From JACRIK01 sp040753835 (GTDB taxonomy: Bacteria; Planctomycetota; MHYJ01; JACQXL01), in contig JBFMDM010000088.1 of NCBI GenBank assembly GCA_040753835.1, forward strand, positions 1 through 8,901: a DNA stretch of 8,901 nt, written 5' to 3'. Of the stretch, positions 5,024 to 8,901 are shown in pieces; the stretch's first letter is position 1; each line of letters opens with the position of its first letter. The translations under genes were made by a program, and so were the position numbers. The notes beneath the pieces were generated by a model. It saw only the letters and a program-made list of their open reading frames with translations. It ran no database searches and was not told the DNA's origin.

Positions 5024-5923
5024 ATGAGACCGATTATCGTAGCGCATGCGGGCGTGGGCTCGCCCAATGCCTATAGCGACGGGACGCGCAAGGCAGTCCG
5101 CGAGGCGCTTAAAACGATGAATAAGACCGGCTCGGCCTTAAAGGCGGCGATTGCCGGCGTGGTTGTGCTGGAGGATGACCCGAGATTCAATGCGGGAACC
5201 GGCTCCAATCTCAGGATGGACGGCCGGGACATAGAGATGGATTCGGCTGTGATGGACTCAAAGGGCGCCTGCGGCGCAGTGGCCTGCATCCGGATGGTTA
5301 AGAATCCGGTCCTGGTGGCTGAACTTGTTTCACGGACACCGCATCTCCTGATATGCGGCGACGGGGCGGTTGAGTTCGCGCGGCTTCACAAGGTGCCGGT
5401 CTATAATCCGGCCACGCCCAAGGCAATAGAGCGTTTTAAGGCGGCCAAGGCGCGGCTGGCCCATAAAAAGATATCATACCATTCCAAGCACGGTTTTAGG
5501 GCAGTGCGCGGCGCGGACCGGGGTTGCGATACGGTCGGCGTAGCGGTCTCTGACGGTAGGGGTAATTTTGCCGGCGCCACTTCTACGGGCGGGATTTCCT
5601 ATATGATACGAGGCCGGGTCGGCGATTCGCCTCTGGTCGGCTGCGGCATCTATGTCGGCAAAAACGGGGCAGTGGTGGCCACCGGCATCGGTGAAGAGAT
5701 TATCCGCCAACTCCTGTCCAAGCAGGTCTATGACCGGATGGATGAAGGGATGAGCCCGCAAGAGGCCTGCGAATGGGGACTGAGGCTTTTCAGGAATCCA
5801 AGCAAGACAATAAAGAAGTGTTATAAAAGGGTGCCGGTCGGCATCGTGGCGGTAAATCGGACGGGCTACGGTATTGTTGCCACGCATCAGATGGCAACCG
5901 GGGCTTTGAAAATCAGCACATAG
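5024..5923 (+). CDS. Ntn-hydrolase asparaginase / isoaspartyl peptidase
   Basis: It belongs to the type 2 (plant-type) L-asparaginase / isoaspartyl aminopeptidase family, whose precursor cleaves itself to expose a catalytic Thr and then hydrolyses asparagine or beta-aspartyl peptides. The 299 residues match the family length. Visible motifs are an N-terminal HAGVGS (the family's HGGAG), NAGTGSNL (56-63), the autocleavage site CDTVGVAVSD with predicted nucleophile Thr170, ATSTGG (185-190), GRVGDSPLVGCGIY (197-210) and ATGIGEE (219-225). No signal peptide is evident, so it is probably cytoplasmic. The ribosome site is weak (GAGAGAGAGTAGAA before ATG). It is the only plus-strand gene here and is transcribed divergently from the atp operon. 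Substrate preference (asparagine, isoaspartyl dipeptides, or glycosylasparagine) cannot be decided from sequence. Confidence 0.92.
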   Translation: MRPIIVAHAGVGSPNAYSDGTRKAVREALKTMNKTGSALKAAIAGVVVLEDDPRFNAGTGSNLRMDGRDIEMDSAVMDSKGACGAVACIRMVKNPVLVAELVSRTPHLLICGDGAVEFARLHKVPVYNPATPKAIERFKAAKARLAHKKISYHSKHGFRAVRGADRGCDTVGVAVSDGRGNFAGATSTGGISYMIRGRVGDSPLVGCGIYVGKNGAVVATGIGEEIIRQLLSKQVYDRMDEGMSPQEACEWGLRLFRNPSKTIKKCYKRVPVGIVAVNRTGYGIVATHQMATGALKIST

Positions 5924-5926
5924 AAT

Positions 5927-6094
5927 GTTATGAGGACGTCCTCCCGAGTTGAGAGGACGTCCTCCCAAGTTGTGAGTGCGTCTCCCCGAGTTGTGAGGAC
6001 GTCCCCCCGAGTTGTGAGTTCGTCCTCCCGAGTCGAGTGTGCGTCCCCACAAGTTGTGAGTGCGTACCCCCGAGTTGTGAGGACGTCCCCGCAA
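5927..6094. repeat. Eight 21-bp tandem repeats between convergent genes
   Basis: Eight head-to-tail units begin at 5927, 5948, 5969, 5990, 6011, 6032, 6053 and 6074. Each has the pattern GTTGTGAG-GACGTCC-TCCCGA with substitutions but no length change. Units 1 and 2 contain the perfect palindrome GAGGACGTCCTC (5932-5943 and 5953-5964). The array starts four bases after the asparaginase stop and ends 33 bases before the stop of the convergent HEAT-like gene. Because 21 is a multiple of three, it is open in some frames (a Gly-Arg-x-His-Asn-Ser type repeat on the minus strand), but I see no support for translation. Confidence 0.95.
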
Positions 6095-6126
6095 GTAACA
6101 ATGTCTTAAGGTCGGCGCTGGCGTGA

Positions 6127-7161
6127 TTATTTAGCCGGTTCGGTTACCTGGAACTGGTTGAGAACCTTGTTGTAGATGAGTTTTTCTTTACTGCGATACC
6201 ACCATTCCTGCCAGAGTTTGACTGATTTCTGGTTATCTTCGTCTGTCACTTCCTTTTCCGGGTCATAATTAAATGATTGGCCGGTCAGGCGGCGCAGGAG
6301 ATAGAAACTGCTCCAGCGGATGGCCGGGTTTTCGTCTGTTAGCGCCGCAATCAGCGTCTCCAGCATATTCTTCTCGCCAATCGGGCCGTAATTCCGGATT
6401 ATCCACTTGGACGCTATTACTTGTTCCATAAGCGGTTTGGCTTGCTTGTTGAATTCGTCGCCCTCACAGAGATAAGTAACCACCCTGATGCGGTTCTCGT
6501 ATTCATAGGTCGGGGTCTTACCGCTTCGGGCGTCCTGAAGGTCTTTTTCAATATGCGAGTCCTTAACCGCATCGGGCTGTGGCTCGCCGGGGTAACGGCG
6601 CTTGACCACGTCAACCAACCCGCCCACCATCACTTCGTAAAGTCGGGCCTGCGGGTCTACTTCCTCAAATATTGCGATGCCGGTTATCCGCTCGTTTGAG
6701 AACAGGTCTTTTTTGGCCCTGATTTCCTGGCAGTTCAGGTAGAATAGTTTTTCCTTCAGTTCCTTTATCCGGTCCTTCCTGACCCCGACGGCCAGGCCCA
6801 GAAGTTTCTCCTCGGTAAAGATGATGTTTTCCTCCACGAGCGGCAGCAGTGAGTCCTGATAATATTTCACCCGTGGCTTGTAGCCGGAGGTAAGCAGTTC
6901 CGGATGGGTCAGGTCTATCTTCAGGGTGACATCAATATTTAAGGGAATGGTCTCGTCCGATTTATTGGCCAGGGAATAGGTGAAGTAGTAGTAATTCTTC
7001 CGCGCGCCTAACGGGTCAATATTGGTGAACGTCTTCAGGGGCTGGTATTCAAAGTCAATCTCCCACCGTTTCTTGAGTTTGGTGTAGCCGTTTGAGGTGC
7101 CGGCTATAAGCAGTATCAGGGCGATAGCAATTATAATTCGTGCCGGAGATATTTTTATCAT
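6127..7161 (-). CDS. Membrane-anchored or exported HEAT-like repeat protein, function unknown
   Basis: I do not recognise a specific family. The 344-residue protein starts with a hydrophobic segment (9-25, IIIAIALILLIAGTSNG) that is either a signal peptide or a membrane anchor. The middle (about 30-190) is rich in beta-type and charged sequence. Residues 263-295 look like one HEAT-type helical repeat (MLETLIAALTDENPAIRWSS, then FYLLRRLTG), followed by QSFNYDPEKE and WQEWW (317-321). As I recall, the combination LTGQ-F-YDP...W..WW is frequent in planctomycete proteins with HEAT repeats. The ribosome site is weak. It follows the pseudopilin gene by 78 bases on the same strand, so both may share a transcript, with a palindromic repeat (7188-7213) between them. 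It is probably envelope-located. Confidence 0.8.
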   Translation of the reverse strand: MIKISPARIIIAIALILLIAGTSNGYTKLKKRWEIDFEYQPLKTFTNIDPLGARKNYYYFTYSLANKSDETIPLNIDVTLKIDLTHPELLTSGYKPRVKYYQDSLLPLVEENIIFTEEKLLGLAVGVRKDRIKELKEKLFYLNCQEIRAKKDLFSNERITGIAIFEEVDPQARLYEVMVGGLVDVVKRRYPGEPQPDAVKDSHIEKDLQDARSGKTPTYEYENRIRVVTYLCEGDEFNKQAKPLMEQVIASKWIIRNYGPIGEKNMLETLIAALTDENPAIRWSSFYLLRRLTGQSFNYDPEKEVTDEDNQKSVKLWQEWWYRSKEKLIYNKVLNQFQVTEPAK

Positions 7162-7187
7162 TGTTTATACCACTTATGTCTCAGTAA

Positions 7188-7213
7188 CCCAGCCCCTGTT
7201 AACAGGGGCTGGG
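7188..7213. repeat. GC-rich palindrome, copy between pseudopilin and HEAT-like gene
   Basis: Perfect 26-bp palindrome: CCCAGCCCCTGTT (7188-7200) followed directly by its reverse complement (7201-7213). Core identical to the copy in atpA. On the minus strand the bases after it are TTACTGAG, not a U-tract, so it is unlikely to be a classical terminator of the pseudopilin transcript. Confidence 0.9.
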
Positions 7214-7239
7214 CAAGAGATTGCGAAAGTATAATGCTT

Positions 7240-7809
7240 TTATTCTATGACTCCCGGAATTCCGTTTTCCTCGTCGGGACTTAGGTCCTGCCATTCTGGG
7301 TCGCCTTCTTTGACTTCACTAACCTTACCTCCGAAGTATAAGACATTAACTGCTTTCTTTCCCTTTGGCGTATGGTTAGTCTCAACGTCGGCACCAATCG
7401 GAACTGAATCGTCAAAGGCATAACTAAGTGCAGAACCTGGTCCGCGATAAGCCCAACTAGCAAGAGGATTCGCTTTGTCAATGAGACTTCCTCTTACCGG
7501 GCAGACAAATAGCCCATGTTGTTGGTACAGCGGCGGTTTTACATCGGAAGGATAGAGAGTCGGATCTCTCAAGGCATTCCATAGGTCTTTTCCAGTAAGC
7601 GATGGATAGAACTTATATTCGTTTTCGTACATTACGAGGCCCTTGTACAAGCCCTCCAGATTCTTGGCGCAGTTGAGGTTCTTTGCCTGTTTTCTTATGT
7701 TACCCATACCCGGCAGGATGATGGTTGCCAGGACGGCAATGATGGCAATTACGACCAAGAGTTCTATCAACGTAAAACCCCCTTCATCCCGTCTCAGTTC
7801 ATTCTTCAT
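7240..7809 (-). CDS. Type II secretion-like pseudopilin (prepilin-type N-terminal cleavage protein)
   Basis: The 189-residue protein has a classic class III signal: short basic leader MKNELRRDEGG, prepilin peptidase cleavage after Gly11, then FTLIELLVVIAIIAVLATIILP, with Glu5 of the mature protein (E16) conserved. After the N-terminal helix comes NCAKNLEGLYKGLVMYENEYKFYPS, the NCxxNLxxL...Y...YP pattern seen in many planctomycete and related DUF1559/GspG-like pseudopilins. FVCPVRG (101-107) and the C-terminal NVLYFGGKV (155-163) resemble their usual Cys-Pro and NVLF.DGHV features. Cys47 and Cys103 might pair. A strong ribosome site (AAAGGGGGTGA, 7816-7826) lies six bases before the ATG. There are no other secretion genes nearby, which is common for these orphan pseudopilins. 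Confidence 0.9.
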   Translation of the reverse strand: MKNELRRDEGGFTLIELLVVIAIIAVLATIILPGMGNIRKQAKNLNCAKNLEGLYKGLVMYENEYKFYPSLTGKDLWNALRDPTLYPSDVKPPLYQQHGLFVCPVRGSLIDKANPLASWAYRGPGSALSYAFDDSVPIGADVETNHTPKGKKAVNVLYFGGKVSEVKEGDPEWQDLSPDEENGIPGVIE

Positions 7810-7815
7810 ATCTTT

Positions 7816-7826
7816 TCACCCCCTTT
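7816..7826 (-). promoter_or_regulatory. Strong Shine-Dalgarno site of the pseudopilin gene
   Basis: Minus-strand AAAGGGGGTGA, six bases before the ATG at 7809. It resembles the site before atpE and confirms the start. The remaining upstream gap to the ahcY stop (to 7948) is AT-rich and probably holds a promoter, but I could not choose one convincingly. Confidence 0.7.
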
Positions 7827-7948
7827 CTTACTCGCTCTTAGGTCATTTCTATTTTCTTGTCCGGTATCCCTTTTACGGGTTTCCTGAGACACTTATACTC
7901 TACCTATATTATCGTATAAAATCAAGGAAAACCTGATAAAATCTTTGC

Positions 7949-8901
7949 CTATGTGCCTTCGCACCAACTAATCAGGTATTTCTGCTGCTTCTCGGTCAGG
8001 GTGTCAATCTTCACGCCCATACAGCCGAGTTTGAGTTTGGCAATCCAGTTCTCTATTTCCATCGGCACGTCATAGACCCTGGGCTGGAGTTTGTCGGCGT
8101 TCTTCACGGCATATTCTGCGGTCAGCGCCTGGGTGGCAAAACTCATATCCATTACCGTGGCCGGATGTCCCTCGGCGCAGGCCAGATTGACCAGCCGTCC
8201 CTGGGCAAGGAGGAAGATGGATTTCTTATTGCTTATCACATACTCGTCCACATTGGGCCTGATGTTCTTCTTGACTTTCTTGCTCATCTTTTCCAGGTCA
8301 GGGATATCAATCTCAACGTTGAAATGTCCGGAATTGGCGACGATGGCGCCGTCCTTCATTGACTGGAAGTGTTCCTTGCGGATAACAGAGACATCGCCGG
8401 TCAGGGTGCAGAAGACGTCGCCTATCTTGCAGGCGTTTTTCATCGGCATCACCTCAAATCCGTCCATCAGCGCCTCCAGCGCCCGCAATGGGTTCACCTC
8501 GGTGACAATGACCCTGGCTCCGAGTCCCTTGGCGCGCATCGCAAAGCCCCGGCCGCACCAGCCATAGCCGCAGACCACGATAATCTTACCTGCATAGAGG
8601 ATATTGGTGGCCCGCAGGATGCCGTCCATTGTAGATTGGCCTGTGCCGTAGCGGTTGTCAAAGAGATACTTGGTCTGGGCGTCATTGACCGCAAACATCG
8701 GATAGAGCAGGGCGTTGTCCCGTTCCATTGCCCTTAGGCGGATAATTCCGGTCGTGGTTTCCTCCATTCCGGCGATGATGTTAGGAATTTTATCCTTCTG
8801 CTGGGAATGCACCATATTAACAAGGTCAGCGCCGTCGTCAATGGTGATGTGGGGGTTGAAGTCAAGCGATGCCTTAATGTGCTGGTAATATTTCTGGCGG
8901 T
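7949..8901 (-). CDS. ahcY: S-adenosylhomocysteine hydrolase, C-terminal part (5' end off right edge)
   Basis: NAD-dependent enzyme that splits S-adenosylhomocysteine into adenosine and homocysteine in the methylation cycle. The frame stays open to 8901, so about 317 C-terminal codons are present. Landmarks in order are DDGADLVN, EETTTG (substrate-binding Glu), KYLFDNRYGTGQS with the catalytic Lys/Asp region, the Rossmann motif VVCGYGWCGRG followed by GLGARVIVTEVNP, the GHFNVEID segment, and LACAEGHPATVMDMSF with the conserved His. The C-terminus ends LTEKQQKYLISWCEGT and lacks the PYKPDHYRY-type tail of the long eukaryal/proteobacterial form. Together with NRYGTGQS and GYGWCG, this places it with the shorter archaeal/Thermotoga-like type. 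Some archaeal members prefer S-inosylhomocysteine, so substrate choice is not certain. Confidence 0.95.
   Translation of the reverse strand, partial: RQKYYQHIKASLDFNPHITIDDGADLVNMVHSQQKDKIPNIIAGMEETTTGIIRLRAMERDNALLYPMFAVNDAQTKYLFDNRYGTGQSTMDGILRATNILYAGKIIVVCGYGWCGRGFAMRAKGLGARVIVTEVNPLRALEALMDGFEVMPMKNACKIGDVFCTLTGDVSVIRKEHFQSMKDGAIVANSGHFNVEIDIPDLEKMSKKVKKNIRPNVDEYVISNKKSIFLLAQGRLVNLACAEGHPATVMDMSFATQALTAEYAVKNADKLQPRVYDVPMEIENWIAKLKLGCMGVKIDTLTEKQQKYLISWCEGT

Noticed and set aside
5474..6094. 206-codon minus-strand open frame opposite the asparaginase and the 21-bp array
   Set aside because: It would start at TTG inside the array and translates the repeat as a His/Arg/Gly heptad, then reads antisense to a well-conserved enzyme. 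No ribosome site or family resemblance.
5927..6094. CRISPR array
   Set aside because: The 21-bp units are contiguous with no spacers, and no cas genes are present.
7188..7213. Palindrome as intrinsic terminator of the pseudopilin gene
   Set aside because: No U-tract follows on the minus strand, and the same palindrome occurs inside atpA and within the atp operon.
8091..8737. Plus-strand open frames opposite ahcY
   Set aside because: Antisense shadows; every SAH hydrolase motif is read on the minus strand.

Overview
The window looks like chromosomal DNA of an uncultured bacterium. The best guess is Planctomycetota or a relative. The clues are a membrane-anchored HEAT-like protein with the C-terminal signature RRLTGQSFNYDPE...WQEWW, a type II secretion-like pseudopilin with an NCxxNLxxL motif, and the short bacterial/archaeal form of S-adenosylhomocysteine hydrolase. 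This assignment is an inference from recalled family resemblance; no marker gene was searched.

Layout. Positions 1-4866 (minus strand) hold an F-type ATP synthase operon in the classical order atpI-atpB-atpE-atpF-atpH-atpA-atpG. atpG runs off the left edge, and atpD and atpC presumably lie beyond it. A good sigma70-type promoter (TTGACA-16-TACAAT) sits just upstream of atpI. Positions 4867-5023 are a divergent intergenic region with a 26-bp dyad. On the plus strand, 5024-5923 encodes an Ntn-hydrolase asparaginase/isoaspartyl peptidase. It is followed by eight 21-bp tandem repeats (5927-6094) lying between convergent genes. The minus strand then carries the HEAT-like protein (6127-7161), a pseudopilin (7240-7809) and the C-terminal part of ahcY (7949 to the right edge).

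How the genes work together. The Fo genes (a, c, b) and F1 genes (delta, alpha, gamma) encode one rotary ATP synthase. The c subunit has a Gln in helix 1 and Glu-Thr in helix 2, which resembles Na+-binding c rings more than H+ ones. The remaining genes are housekeeping or envelope functions with no evident link to the synthase.

The unusual feature is repeat invasion rather than a new gene system. A GC-rich palindrome (CCCAGCCCC...GGGGCTGGG) occurs three times. Two copies are intergenic, and one lies inside atpA, in frame, adding 19 residues to the alpha-subunit N-terminal domain with imperfect 9-nt direct repeats at its ends. AtpG also seems to carry an in-frame insertion. The atpA-atpG junction holds a GC-rich hairpin cluster bracketed by two copies of the first seven atpG codons that differ only at synonymous sites. 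Other junctions carry 7-, 9- and 21-bp tandem arrays.
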